From: a virus
Virus record (IMG/VR): IMGVR_UViG_3300020596_001154
Span: 1-64,000 of that record
Reading direction: 5' to 3' (one strand)
Length of the DNA: 64,000 bases
The notes below the pieces were generated by a model. It saw only the letters and a program-made list of their open reading frames with translations, was not told the DNA's origin and searched no databases. Of the stretch, positions 26,180 through 35,498 are shown in pieces; position 1 is the first letter of the stretch; the number at the start of each line of letters is the position of its first letter. The translations under genes and the position numbers were made by a program.

Positions 26180-28279
26180 ATGACAGAAATCACTTCATTT
26201 AGTGTTGAAACTAATTTTAAGCCGAATTCTATTAAAGCATCATGGTCTTTATCTGGAACTTTACAGGTAGATGAACGTGTGATAATCAGACGTGCATTAA
26301 CTACATACCCTAAGACCCCTGATGAAGGGACCTTAGTGCTTGATAGTACTGCAGATTCTGTAGTCACACTAGAGGATAATGACCTAGAAGAAAACCGCTA
26401 TTTCTATTATACGATTTTCATCAAAGACACAAGCACCGGACTATATACAGAGCAGACTGGATCAAACATCGGATTTGCTCTGTCGTACAAAGACTGGCAA
26501 TCAGCCAACTCAGTATACCAACTTTTCCCAGAAGAAACTAAGGCCTTAGATGAACAAGGATCTGGAGACCTAAACCGCCTTTGTCTGTCCATAGGGAATA
26601 TGATGGATCTATATAGATCTGAAGTATTTGTTATGGAGTACAACAGAAAGCCAGATAAGGCCCCAGATAATCTATTAGACTTCTTCTCAGAGAGTTTCGG
26701 TTTCCCAGCAGAACGAGGGATAGACTTAAATACCTTACGAAGAATCGGAGAAGGTATTGTATCTGTATACAAAAGAAAAGGCACTATCCCAGGTATTCAA
26801 GACTTTATAAAGCTTTTCACAGAGTTTGACAGTAAGATTATCGAGAGTGATACTCCAAATTTCTTATTGTACGATGATGTCTCAGAGCTATACAGAGGAA
26901 CCCTAACCTCTACTGGGATCAATTTCGCCACAGACAGCACACAGAACTGGGCAGTAGATCAGTGGCTTGGTGGTACGTTCCAAGACCAAGACCAAATTCG
27001 TAACTACAGAATTACTTCCAATAGCCTAGATACACTACAGTTAAATTCAGCCCCACCCGCTATTGTTTCAGATTCAGGTACTATCGGACAAGGCCTCGAT
27101 GATACCATCACAGATACCGCTGGAAACCTATCTCCAGTAACTGGCACAGCTTCAGGTGGACAGGTCAATGAACTAAGGTCTGTAAGCCTACTAGGTACTT
27201 TCCCAGACCAGTACTGGAATCTCTCTTATTGCATTATTACTTCAGGAGCTAATGCTGGACTAAGACAGATTGTAAACAGCTTTGACTCAGATACAGGAAC
27301 CTTGACTTTTGATGGAGACTTCCCAGCTCCTATCTCAGTTGGCGTTACATTTTCACTTCAACGGTATTTACATGTTTATATTCCAGGCCTTACAGGCCTT
27401 GATGACCATGAGCTTGCTGGCAGACTACTTACTGTAACTGCAGGCACGAATTTAGGCCAGGAAGCCAAGATTGCCAGGAACTGGGAGTTTGATGGAGGAA
27501 CTCAGATAGTTCTTTCTATACCATTCACTCTAGCCACAGACAATACTTCGGATGTAGAAATAGCCGACACAGGCATATTCTTTCAAGATACCAGCCAATC
27601 CTGGACTCCAGATGAATGGCGAGGCTATAAGATAACTATAGATGGGACAGATACCTTCAATATAGTAACTAACAATGCTGATACCTTGCAACTATCCCCA
27701 GTCCATAATAACCAAGGAAGTCCAGAGACTTACCAGTTTTTTAACCTAGCTGATAACTATCCTACAGCCACACACTCTTATGATATATACAACCAATACT
27801 TTGTGGCTAATGGAACACACAGGTTTATGGTCAGTGATCTAACTCCACCAAGCTTCTACGGCACTTCCAATGACCCAGGCCAATTCCTGTTTGGGGGTAC
27901 GACTAGAAGTATTGCTAGTATTGGCGGAGTAGGAGAATTTGAGTTGCCAATCGTCATCCTAGGTGCTATTGTAGAGTCTGGAAGATCGACTGACATTACT
28001 GTAAGTACTCTTACAGACAGTTCTGCGAACTTCCCAGTAAACGGATATGTAGGGTATAAATTAAACCCTAATGACCAGCAGATTTTAGATTTTGAGATTG
28101 TGTCTAACACAGCCACACAAATTACAGTAGTTGGAAATATTACCTTGGTTGCGCAAACTGCAAATAATTACTATATTATAAATAAGTCAAACTCAGCGAA
28201 GACTACACGATTGCATCAAACAATTTCACAATTTATGCCCTATAACTTAAAACCAATTATAACCCACGAGTTTTCTTAA
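26180..28279 (+). CDS. Tail protein I-like baseplate protein with beta extensions
   Basis: 699 residues. Residues about 110-225 match P2 gpI-like tail proteins: YQLFPEETKALDE, DLNRLCLSIGNMMDLY, NLLDFFSESFGFP and RRIGEGIVSVYKRKGTIPGI. This family occupies the baseplate wedge next to protein J and anchors fibres. An N-terminal fibronectin-like domain (about 1-100) and a long beta-rich C-terminal half are unusual additions. It is separated from the J gene by the fibre block rather than following it directly. Confidence 0.78.
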   Translation: MTEITSFSVETNFKPNSIKASWSLSGTLQVDERVIIRRALTTYPKTPDEGTLVLDSTADSVVTLEDNDLEENRYFYYTIFIKDTSTGLYTEQTGSNIGFALSYKDWQSANSVYQLFPEETKALDEQGSGDLNRLCLSIGNMMDLYRSEVFVMEYNRKPDKAPDNLLDFFSESFGFPAERGIDLNTLRRIGEGIVSVYKRKGTIPGIQDFIKLFTEFDSKIIESDTPNFLLYDDVSELYRGTLTSTGINFATDSTQNWAVDQWLGGTFQDQDQIRNYRITSNSLDTLQLNSAPPAIVSDSGTIGQGLDDTITDTAGNLSPVTGTASGGQVNELRSVSLLGTFPDQYWNLSYCIITSGANAGLRQIVNSFDSDTGTLTFDGDFPAPISVGVTFSLQRYLHVYIPGLTGLDDHELAGRLLTVTAGTNLGQEAKIARNWEFDGGTQIVLSIPFTLATDNTSDVEIADTGIFFQDTSQSWTPDEWRGYKITIDGTDTFNIVTNNADTLQLSPVHNNQGSPETYQFFNLADNYPTATHSYDIYNQYFVANGTHRFMVSDLTPPSFYGTSNDPGQFLFGGTTRSIASIGGVGEFELPIVILGAIVESGRSTDITVSTLTDSSANFPVNGYVGYKLNPNDQQILDFEIVSNTATQITVVGNITLVAQTANNYYIINKSNSAKTTRLHQTISQFMPYNLKPIITHEFS

Positions 28280-28306
28280 TTTGTATAAGATAACAGGAGA
28301 TAGATA

Positions 28307-30055
28307 ATGGCCAATTTCGATGATACTTATGATGAAACAAGGAATCTTGTTGAGGTTGAATTCCAGAATGGAAAAGAAATTAAGCCCAATGAACTTAACG
28401 AGGCCCAAAGGATTGAACGTGTAAGACGCAGAAGAACAATCCAAGCACTAAAGAATGGGCTTAATAGTTTTAACGGAGACGGTTTTAAAGTTGTTGAGAA
28501 TTCCCCTAATACCAACCAGATTAAACTGTCTGCTGGAACTGGTTTTGTTGGAGGAGAAATTATCAGCCTAGAGAACGACTTAGTTGTTACAGGACTTACT
28601 ACTCCAGGAGCACCTAGAGTAGATGAAGTTTACCTAGAAGTTAGAGAAGTTGAGCGAGACTCTACTACGTTTCCAGATACTGGAAATATTGCAATTGGAG
28701 AAACAACAACAAGATTACAACTTGTTGTTTCAGCTCAAGTAGCTGAAGGTGGTGTAACTCCAGCATCTACTGGAGAATTACATGTTGGCGGCATTGTTCG
28801 ATTCCACATTGCCACACTGAATCGAGATGCCAATAATACTGTGACTACAGCTGAAATTACTGACACACGACCTCTTATTGGAATTTCAGTTCCAGAAGGT
28901 GGTACAGGACAATCCTCATTCGACAACGGAAAACTTATTGTAGGTAATGGAGGAGTAAACCCACTAACTCAAATTGCGCAAGTATCTGATGGCAGAATTC
29001 TCAGGGACGAAGGTGCGGGTAATGACCCAAGCTGGGACACTGTTAATAATGTTCTCACAGACACTTTAGATAATTCAGGTATTGTAGCTATTCAAGCTTT
29101 AGATGGAGACCCTGATACAGTTCACGGATACAACATCGAAAGATCTGTAAGTGGCGGTGATTTAATAATATCTTTGAAGAATAATCTTGGAACTGATCCA
29201 TCTGCTAGTAACCCAGTCTACTATTCTTACAACACTTCTTTAGGAGCTTACGTAAAAGCTGCCGTCACTTCAGCTCTGTCTATAACGATTGTCGCCGCTC
29301 AAAGCTTTGGATACGATACAGTCGCAGACGCAGAACTTTTTGTGTACTTAATATACGACTCTGTCGATTTGACAAGTCGATTGGCTGTAGCTAGAAGATC
29401 TCACTATGATAATGGCCGATTCCATCAAGTGTTCCCACTTAATGTCAACACACTTGAAACGGAAATCACTAGTAATGTTGTCTCAGGTATTTCCGCAACT
29501 CCACGACTATTGTGCCGAATCCCAGTATCAAGATCAGGGGCCGCTTGGACTGGATTCTTTGAATCAACAACCTTGATGCGTGATATGGATATTTCGAATC
29601 CTTCTACCGCTACTGCTTTATATGTAGCACACAAAAGAGTACTAACAGCTAGCGGCGGTATCTTAGGGGCTGTAGCCATCAGCAGTTCTTCAGGAATCTT
29701 TCAGACATCTTCAAGCTCATATGTCAATGTCACAAACCTATCAGTGACGCTCACACGTTCGGGAAACCGACCCGTTAGAGTTGAACTACAGACTAGTGAT
29801 GTGTCAGATAACCAGACAGGGGTTTTTGGAGGAACAGGCATTGGTTACATAAAATTTTTAAGGGATGCAGTTGTTCTTGGAACTGTGTCCGTACAGCCGG
29901 CTGGTGATGCGAACGGGCCTCTAAACGGTGTGCCTTTGGCTACGATTGACGGCGGAAATCTGCCTTCAGCTACTCACACATATACAGTACAGGCGAGAGT
30001 AGCAACTGGAACTTTACAGATAATTCGATTGAGATTAATTGTCCACGAAATGTAA
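28307..30055 (+). CDS. Tail fibre protein 3
   Basis: 582 residues. The N-terminus has NELNEAQRIERVRRRRTIQA and FNGDGFKVVENS ... GFVGGEII, a baseplate-attachment type domain seen in fibres. VPEGGTGQSSFDNGKLIVGN (about 205-224) is the widespread GGTG fibre motif. The C-terminal about 130 residues are a probable receptor-binding beta domain. Ribosome binding site AGGAGA. Confidence 0.75.
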   Translation: MANFDDTYDETRNLVEVEFQNGKEIKPNELNEAQRIERVRRRRTIQALKNGLNSFNGDGFKVVENSPNTNQIKLSAGTGFVGGEIISLENDLVVTGLTTPGAPRVDEVYLEVREVERDSTTFPDTGNIAIGETTTRLQLVVSAQVAEGGVTPASTGELHVGGIVRFHIATLNRDANNTVTTAEITDTRPLIGISVPEGGTGQSSFDNGKLIVGNGGVNPLTQIAQVSDGRILRDEGAGNDPSWDTVNNVLTDTLDNSGIVAIQALDGDPDTVHGYNIERSVSGGDLIISLKNNLGTDPSASNPVYYSYNTSLGAYVKAAVTSALSITIVAAQSFGYDTVADAELFVYLIYDSVDLTSRLAVARRSHYDNGRFHQVFPLNVNTLETEITSNVVSGISATPRLLCRIPVSRSGAAWTGFFESTTLMRDMDISNPSTATALYVAHKRVLTASGGILGAVAISSSSGIFQTSSSSYVNVTNLSVTLTRSGNRPVRVELQTSDVSDNQTGVFGGTGIGYIKFLRDAVVLGTVSVQPAGDANGPLNGVPLATIDGGNLPSATHTYTVQARVATGTLQIIRLRLIVHEM

Positions 30056-30077
30056 TGATTTTAAGGTCTTATCCTCA

Positions 30078-30106
30078 TTGTCAAATCACCGTATATGTGG
30101 TAGAAA
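30078..30106 (+). promoter_or_regulatory. Sigma70-like promoter upstream of the metallophosphoesterase
   Basis: TTGTCA (30078-30083), 17-base spacer ending in TGTGG, TAGAAA (30101-30106), so also a TGnTA extended -10. It lies 43 bases before the gene in a 93-base gap that otherwise shows nothing. Confidence 0.45.
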
Positions 30107-30148
30107 GATAGTAATGAATATAAAACAAAATTGGACTAGGAGTTTTTC

Positions 30149-31447
30149 ATGAGCGATATGGCAGATAAAGCTAAACTAATTTCTAGTTTCAGAGCCCTTT
30201 GGGAGATCAAAGGATCTAAGCCTAACACTCGTGAGGCAGAAAAATCGGGCATTTCAGATCGACAAGTCAGAAAACATTTCGGTGGATGGACAGCACTTCA
30301 AGACCTCGCCGTCCCGGCAGCTTACGTTTTGCCACAAGATGGCACGATCATTGTTGGAAGATACAAAAGCCTTGCCAGGTCCGAGAAGAGAAAGAACGTA
30401 ATCCAAGCCCACGAAATCGAACAGTATTTTCAAGAACTTGGCGCAGCTCTTTTAAAACAAGAACTAAAGCCTGTAAGGCTAAATAAAAAAGACATCAAGA
30501 AACATTTGAAATCGCTTCAGTCTCCGACTAGTACAGAGAGGGAACTTATCAGTATCTTAAGTGATACACACTACGGGCTCAATGTATTCCCAGAAGAAGT
30601 TAACGGCAGAAATAGTTTCTCATGGAAAGAAGCTTGCAGAAGATCTGCTTTTTTCGCCAAAGAAATCAGCGAGTATAAACTACACCACAGAGACAGAACC
30701 AAAAAGTTACATTTCCTAGTTTTAGGTGATATTTTAAACGGCCAAATCCACGGAATTGGCGGTCTAGACAATGATCTAATGACAATTCAGATGTGTGGTG
30801 CTTACCACATTCTATTCCATATGATTTCATACCTGTTAAACCACTTTGATACTATTGAGTTCACAGGGATTACGGGAAATCATGAACGATTTCTACATAG
30901 AGATAAGGGTGGAAGACCTACGTCACAGAAGTGGGATAACTTTATTAACCCAATTTATTACACACTTTCAGCTCAGTTTAAAGGACGAGTAAAGTTTACT
31001 ATACCACGAGGCCACCAGGCCTTTGTCGATACCATCGGAGGCAGACTCTGTTGTGTGCACGGAGACACAAACTTTTCTGCAATAGGTAATCCAGGAACTT
31101 CTATCAACATGAAATCCCTATCCCATCAGGTAGAATCCTTCTCCAATGCGGAAGTTAAAGCTGGTAAACCTGCTATTAAAGCTCTCCTTGCAGGTCACGT
31201 CCATCAAGAGTTACAGGCACGTACAATGAATGGTATAGATGTAGTTGTGAATAGCTGCTTATCTGGCCTAGATGGATTTGCCAATAGCCTCACAATTAAC
31301 TCTTCTCTTCCTAGCCAGACAATTATTGAAGCTACTAAAGACTACGCGATCGGGGATGTACGAAGAGTCAGATTCACAGAAGAGATCGATAACAACAAAT
31401 CGCTGGACTTGATTATCCCAACATATAAAGGCGAGATAGTATTCTAA
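30149..31447 (+). CDS. Calcineurin-like metallophosphoesterase with N-terminal HTH-like domain
   Basis: 432 residues. The first about 60 resemble the small helical DNA-binding repeat found beside nucleases (NTREAEKSGISDRQVRKHFG ... W). The enzyme core shows all metallophosphoesterase motifs in order: SDTHYG, GDILNG, GNHER, HGD and GHVH. It probably hydrolyses phosphodiesters of nucleic acids or nucleotides. It lies among tail genes although it is an enzyme, and it has its own promoter. It is not the SbcD homologue, which is encoded at 52.2-53.2 kb. Confidence 0.82.
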   Translation: MSDMADKAKLISSFRALWEIKGSKPNTREAEKSGISDRQVRKHFGGWTALQDLAVPAAYVLPQDGTIIVGRYKSLARSEKRKNVIQAHEIEQYFQELGAALLKQELKPVRLNKKDIKKHLKSLQSPTSTERELISILSDTHYGLNVFPEEVNGRNSFSWKEACRRSAFFAKEISEYKLHHRDRTKKLHFLVLGDILNGQIHGIGGLDNDLMTIQMCGAYHILFHMISYLLNHFDTIEFTGITGNHERFLHRDKGGRPTSQKWDNFINPIYYTLSAQFKGRVKFTIPRGHQAFVDTIGGRLCCVHGDTNFSAIGNPGTSINMKSLSHQVESFSNAEVKAGKPAIKALLAGHVHQELQARTMNGIDVVVNSCLSGLDGFANSLTINSSLPSQTIIEATKDYAIGDVRRVRFTEEIDNNKSLDLIIPTYKGEIVF

Positions 31448-31515
31448 ATGAAACAGGTACTTACGACTACAGACAGTACTCAGAAACATGTTAAACTGAA
31501 CTGGGGGAGAATATA

Positions 31516-31671
31516 ATGGGCTTTGGTAACTGTCCCTTTGGGCAACACCCTTTTGGTCATGGATGTGCAACTGTAACTTTAGTTGACAATATCTTTATTG
31601 AAGGCTTTAAAGCCACTCTTGACACTGAGATCCCTAATCCCCCACGAGCCACAAAGGCTATAGAGGAGTAA
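31516..31671 (+). CDS. Small Gly/Cys/His-rich protein
   Basis: 51-residue ORF with a strong GGGGGAG ribosome binding site and stop one base before the next ATG. The N-terminus MGFGNCPFGQHPFGHGC is striking, with two Cys and two His that could bind a metal ion. The rest is a short beta-like segment. It resembles no family I can name. It could be a tip or clip peptide for the neighbouring structural proteins. Confidence 0.55.
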   Translation: MGFGNCPFGQHPFGHGCATVTLVDNIFIEGFKATLDTEIPNPPRATKAIEE

Positions 31672-31672
31672 T

Positions 31673-32575
31673 ATGTCCGCACTTATTACATGGAAACCGA
31701 ATGAAGATTCTGATAATATAACCTCCTATCATATTGAGCGGTCTATTGTAGGGGTAGAGACTTCAAACGTATCTCCCTATGCTATTACTGCTGGCCAGAC
31801 TATTCAAATACGTATAGACGGTGGGAACCTACTCACTATAGCTTTAAACGCTATTACAAGCGGCGCTGCAACTGCAGCCCAGATAGCTACCATTCTAGAC
31901 GCAGCCCTAAATGCTCACGGAGGCTCTACCAAAGTTAGCTCTAACGGAACGAAAGTTATTATCTACTCTAACCGACAGACAGATAGAGGTGGAGTTAATA
32001 TAAAGGGTGGTACAGCCCTTGCAGGGTTAGGAATCCTTGCAGGCATACGCAAGTTTCAATCAGAAGTTGTTGATATTGCTCAAGTTTCACATCCGACCGA
32101 TACTTATACAGATGAAGATGGTGACGCAGGATATCAATACAGACTCAGAGCTGAGAACTCTTCCTCGGCCCTTTCAGGGCCTACAGCATGGTTCTCCCCG
32201 TTCAAAGAGGTTATCCCAACTTCAGTGATCTACGGCTATTTAATTGACCCTGAAGGAAAGGCCCTGGAAGACACCAGGGTACAGTTTGGTCCTCCCATCA
32301 ACAAAAGACCCTCTGATGATGCACTAAGCGGCTTCCAGCCTAATTCCTCAGCCCAGGTAGGCATTTCCCTAGATCATAAAGAAGTTTACTCTGATGCAAA
32401 CGGTTACTTCCAGTTTGTAGTCCCAGCTAACACGCCTATACGGATTAAGATTGACTCCGTAGGCCATGACTTTGTATATAAAACTCCTACTGCTGGGTCA
32501 CAAAAAGACTTTACCGACCTAACAGAAGCTACCTCCTACGCAAGTTTTGCACTAGAAGGTGGATGGGGCATCTAA
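31673..32575 (+). CDS. Structural protein with fibronectin-like and carboxypeptidase-regulatory-like domains
   Basis: 300 residues. An N-terminal fibronectin type III-like unit (LITWKPNEDSDNITSYHIER) is interrupted by a 90-residue beta insert and resumes with YQYRLRAEN. The C-terminal region VIYGYLIDPEGKALEDTRVQ ... YSDANGYFQFVVPA is a carboxypeptidase regulatory-like beta domain. Such Ig-type domains decorate tails and fibres and bind cell-surface polymers. GAGGAG precedes the ATG. Confidence 0.62.
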   Translation: MSALITWKPNEDSDNITSYHIERSIVGVETSNVSPYAITAGQTIQIRIDGGNLLTIALNAITSGAATAAQIATILDAALNAHGGSTKVSSNGTKVIIYSNRQTDRGGVNIKGGTALAGLGILAGIRKFQSEVVDIAQVSHPTDTYTDEDGDAGYQYRLRAENSSSALSGPTAWFSPFKEVIPTSVIYGYLIDPEGKALEDTRVQFGPPINKRPSDDALSGFQPNSSAQVGISLDHKEVYSDANGYFQFVVPANTPIRIKIDSVGHDFVYKTPTAGSQKDFTDLTEATSYASFALEGGWGI

Positions 32576-32576
32576 G

Positions 32577-33350
32577 GTGAGTAACTTAAGTTTACAGTTT
32601 TTAGGCCCGATTAATTATAAAGCCGAGATTCCTGAATCCCGGCTGTTTTTTCCACAGACAGGGGTAGCTATGCAGATGATTGAACTAAGAAGAAACGACA
32701 AACGGAGCTTCAATGTTCTTGTTAAGGACAATTTCGCCCGAGTCGTAAACTTACAAGGGGCTAGTATAAAGTTCGTCCTTAGGTCCAGAGATGCTATCCT
32801 AGGCCCAGACGGTGAGAGAGTCATTGTTGCCACACAGGAAGCTGTAACTATCTATGATCAGCTATCTTATGAGCACATAGGCCAGTTCAATGTTGTATTA
32901 GGTGAGGATGCTACTGAGACTGCAGGACAGTATAGAGCAGAGTTTCAAGTACAACTCAAAGGCATTGCCCAGAACAGAAAGACCCCAGAGTATGCTCTAG
33001 CGGATGACCAGACCCTCGTTTTGCTCGTTGACGGTGAAGAGCAGACCATTACTTTTGACTCTAACGATTTTGTTGATATATCTAATGCCACAGCTGCAGA
33101 AGTCGTGGCGGCTATTAATGCCCAGATTACAGGAGCTATTGCTTACGTGGTCCGGGCTAATATATGTGATAGCTATATTTTGATCCATTCGACCTCAGAG
33201 AACGGGTCTATTCAGGCCCACAGCGGGTCTGCTATCGATGCTCTAGGGTTCAACACCCTACTTCAAAGAGACCAAACAGTAAGCTTGCCAGATGAAACAC
33301 TTATTGTTAATATCAAAGAAGATCTAGACGAGCAGGAAGTTATAGACTAA
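32577..33350 (+). CDS. Hypothetical virion-associated protein
   Basis: 257 residues. LRRNDKRSFNVLVKDNFARV and a first beta domain (about 1-120) resemble baseplate-proximal Ig-like modules. The second half repeats the insert type seen in the previous protein (TITFDSNDFVDISNATAAEV). A GTG at 32559 could add six residues, but GGGG at 32565-32568 suits the GTG at 32577, placed right after the upstream stop. It is the last gene of the structural block. Confidence 0.6.
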   Translation: MSNLSLQFLGPINYKAEIPESRLFFPQTGVAMQMIELRRNDKRSFNVLVKDNFARVVNLQGASIKFVLRSRDAILGPDGERVIVATQEAVTIYDQLSYEHIGQFNVVLGEDATETAGQYRAEFQVQLKGIAQNRKTPEYALADDQTLVLLVDGEEQTITFDSNDFVDISNATAAEVVAAINAQITGAIAYVVRANICDSYILIHSTSENGSIQAHSGSAIDALGFNTLLQRDQTVSLPDETLIVNIKEDLDEQEVID

Positions 33351-33366
33351 TAGAAAGTGTAGCATT

Positions 33367-33588
33367 ATGAAAGTACATTTAGTATTCACCCTGCCGGAAG
33401 ACAAAGCTGACCATAAATCGGCCCTGGAGGGGCCTTCTATGGCAATAGCTCTACAAGAGATTTACGATCAAATCATACGTAAGCGTCTGAAATATGGAGA
33501 GTTATCTGATTCTGACGCGAAACTTCTGGAAGAAATTAAAACAGAATTCTTTGAGATACTAGACCAACATGATCTGGAGCTATACTGA
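33367..33588 (+). CDS. Conserved-type small phage protein
   Basis: 73 residues: an N-terminal strand MKVHLVFTLPEDKADH, then helices with IYDQIIRKRLKYGELSD. This resembles a small protein found near replication genes of many tailed phages, of unknown function. It stands at the switch from structural to DNA-metabolism genes. Confidence 0.7.
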   Translation: MKVHLVFTLPEDKADHKSALEGPSMAIALQEIYDQIIRKRLKYGELSDSDAKLLEEIKTEFFEILDQHDLELY

Positions 33589-33787
33589 TGATGAAGAAGT
33601 CTTATATCTGAAACAAAGAATCTCTTTTCTTGAAGCTCAAATCAGCCTACAGAGTGCATTCAGATCTTACCCACTCAGATCTCAAATGCCCGAATGCCGG
33701 CATCACATATATGCAGGCCCGTCATCAAACTGTGTTAACTGTGGCATGCAGTGTCCTGTACTCGGGTTTACAGGCCACTTGACTTAA
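33569..33787 (+). CDS. Small putative zinc-binding protein
   Basis: 72 residues, overlapping the preceding gene by 20 bases in another frame. The C-terminal half holds ECRHHIYAGPSSNCVNCGMQ, a Cys/His cluster suited to one zinc ion. Its ribosome binding site is weak, so expression may depend on coupling. Function unknown. Confidence 0.5.
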   Translation: MIWSYTDDEEVLYLKQRISFLEAQISLQSAFRSYPLRSQMPECRHHIYAGPSSNCVNCGMQCPVLGFTGHLT

Positions 33788-33814
33788 ACACATCCACCTC
33801 GTATATTGTATGTT

Positions 33815-35311
33815 ATGAGTGAGATACCTCTTTGGCTTCAGTCTCCACCGCCCAATCTGAAGCTCGACCAATTTAAGCTTCCACTGTATCCATTCCAAAA
33901 TTCTGGGGCAATCTTCTTAGCACAAAACCCCAACAGCCTTTTACGGGACTCTGTGGGACTTGGGAAATGCCCACAATCTCTTGCAGCGTTTAATGCTCTT
34001 GTACGGAAACAACCCACCTTAAAATGTTTAATCGTAGTCCCGGCTTCTCTCATCCACCAGTGGAAAGACGAGATTGAGAAATTCACTACTTTCAAATCTA
34101 TTATCTATCGAGGTCAGAAAAAGACTAGAGATAATATAATGAAAACTTTTATAAGAGATCCAGAGATCCAGTGCCTTATAACTAACTATGAAATTGTCAG
34201 AAGGGACGAGGATAATTTCTTGGATCTACACCGTGAGTTTCCGTACATCATTATATTCGACGAGGCCCAGAAAATAAAGAACCACAGATCTAAAACAGCA
34301 CAGGCAATTAAGCTGCTATCAATGCGCTCTAGTGGAAATAAACTTCTTACAGCTACACCTGTATTCAATAACGTCCTAGATCTTTACGGACTATTTAAAA
34401 TAATTAACCCGGCAGTTTTTGGGACGTATGTAAACTTCATGAATAATTTTACTAATTATTATATGATGGATATGGGTAGTTACCAAATTCCTGTATACCA
34501 AGGCCCTAAAAATATCCCGCTACTTAAAGATAAAATCAAGGGCTATGTATTTGGCCGAGAAAAAAAAGACGTGTATAATCAACTACCTCCACTCACTTTC
34601 TCAGATAGATTTGTTGCCTTACCAGAACATCATCAAGAGATTTATGATGCACTTGAGCAAGAGAAGCTAATTGTGGATGATGTTGAAACTAAGGATATCG
34701 ACAGGCTGGCAGCTCTCACTCACATGCAGAGTTGTGCTGATGCTGTAGAGCATTTAAACACTACTGTAGCTCCTTCACACCCTAAAATAGACGAGTGTAT
34801 CCAGATCATTGAAGAAGAGTTTGATGACGACAAAATCATTGTGTACTCTAAGTTTACCCGGACAATAGACATTCTAAATGCAGAACTAAAGAAAAAGAAT
34901 ATCGCCCACTTTAACATTGACGGCAGAATAGACGCAGCCCAAAGAGATGCGAATAAGAAAGCGTGGGAAAATCATCCTGGAAAAGCCATCCTAGTTATCA
35001 GCTCTGCTGGTGGGGCTGGTTTAAATCTGCAAGCTGCTGGGACTATCATCTTTTTAAACCGACCCTGGTCTTACGGAGAGCTATTACAAGTTTGCGGACG
35101 TATCCATAGAATCGGGACTAAGCATGAGAAATTGCTGATCATTAACTTATACTGTGAAGGCACCATTGACGAAGACATAAGAGATACGTTAAAGTCAAAG
35201 GAAGCCGTGTTTAATCGCCTATTCATTCAGGGAGGAGAAAATCTTGCAGAAAAAGACTTCAGCAGAGAAATCTGGAACAAAGCCTATCAAAGAGCTACTG
35301 CAAAAATTTAA
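33815..35311 (+). CDS. SNF2-family DNA helicase/translocase
   Basis: 498 residues with a two-lobe SF2 helicase core: motif I DSVGLGKCPQS (about 45-55), motif II DEAQKIKN, motif III-like TATPVFN, motif V ISSAGGAGLNLQ and motif VI QVCGRIHRIGTKHE. Such proteins remodel protein-DNA complexes or replication forks. Motif I carries Cys52 where Thr or Ser normally follows the Lys. No strong ribosome binding site precedes the ATG; a TTG at 33806 is a weaker alternative. Its end overlaps the next gene by 68 bases. Confidence 0.87.
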   Translation: MSEIPLWLQSPPPNLKLDQFKLPLYPFQNSGAIFLAQNPNSLLRDSVGLGKCPQSLAAFNALVRKQPTLKCLIVVPASLIHQWKDEIEKFTTFKSIIYRGQKKTRDNIMKTFIRDPEIQCLITNYEIVRRDEDNFLDLHREFPYIIIFDEAQKIKNHRSKTAQAIKLLSMRSSGNKLLTATPVFNNVLDLYGLFKIINPAVFGTYVNFMNNFTNYYMMDMGSYQIPVYQGPKNIPLLKDKIKGYVFGREKKDVYNQLPPLTFSDRFVALPEHHQEIYDALEQEKLIVDDVETKDIDRLAALTHMQSCADAVEHLNTTVAPSHPKIDECIQIIEEEFDDDKIIVYSKFTRTIDILNAELKKKNIAHFNIDGRIDAAQRDANKKAWENHPGKAILVISSAGGAGLNLQAAGTIIFLNRPWSYGELLQVCGRIHRIGTKHEKLLIINLYCEGTIDEDIRDTLKSKEAVFNRLFIQGGENLAEKDFSREIWNKAYQRATAKI

Positions 35312-35498
35312 TGTTGTGATTTATAAATCACCTACAGGACTTCAGTATATAAAAGAAGATCATGGAACAAACCAACACCCTCCAGTAGTTTTGCTAAAAA
35401 GTATTTGGGAAGCCCTAGGCAAACACAAAGATTCTAAAGCAGCTTACAAGGCCTACCTAGCAGACAAGAAGGCATCAACAAAAGGAGAAACAAAGTGA
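35244..35498 (+). CDS. Hypothetical protein with a HEAT-array-like tail
   Basis: 84 residues beginning with TTG inside the end of the helicase gene; AGGGAGGAG lies eight bases upstream and fixes this start. The N-terminal 50 residues are unique. The C-terminus (LGKHKDSKAAYKAYLADKKA ... GETK) matches the end of the HEAT-repeat protein that follows. It therefore looks like a remnant or donor of that array. The ending AAAGGAGAAACAAAGTGA supplies the ribosome binding site of the next gene. Confidence 0.65.
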   Translation: MQKKTSAEKSGTKPIKELLQKFNVVIYKSPTGLQYIKEDHGTNQHPPVVLLKSIWEALGKHKDSKAAYKAYLADKKASTKGETK

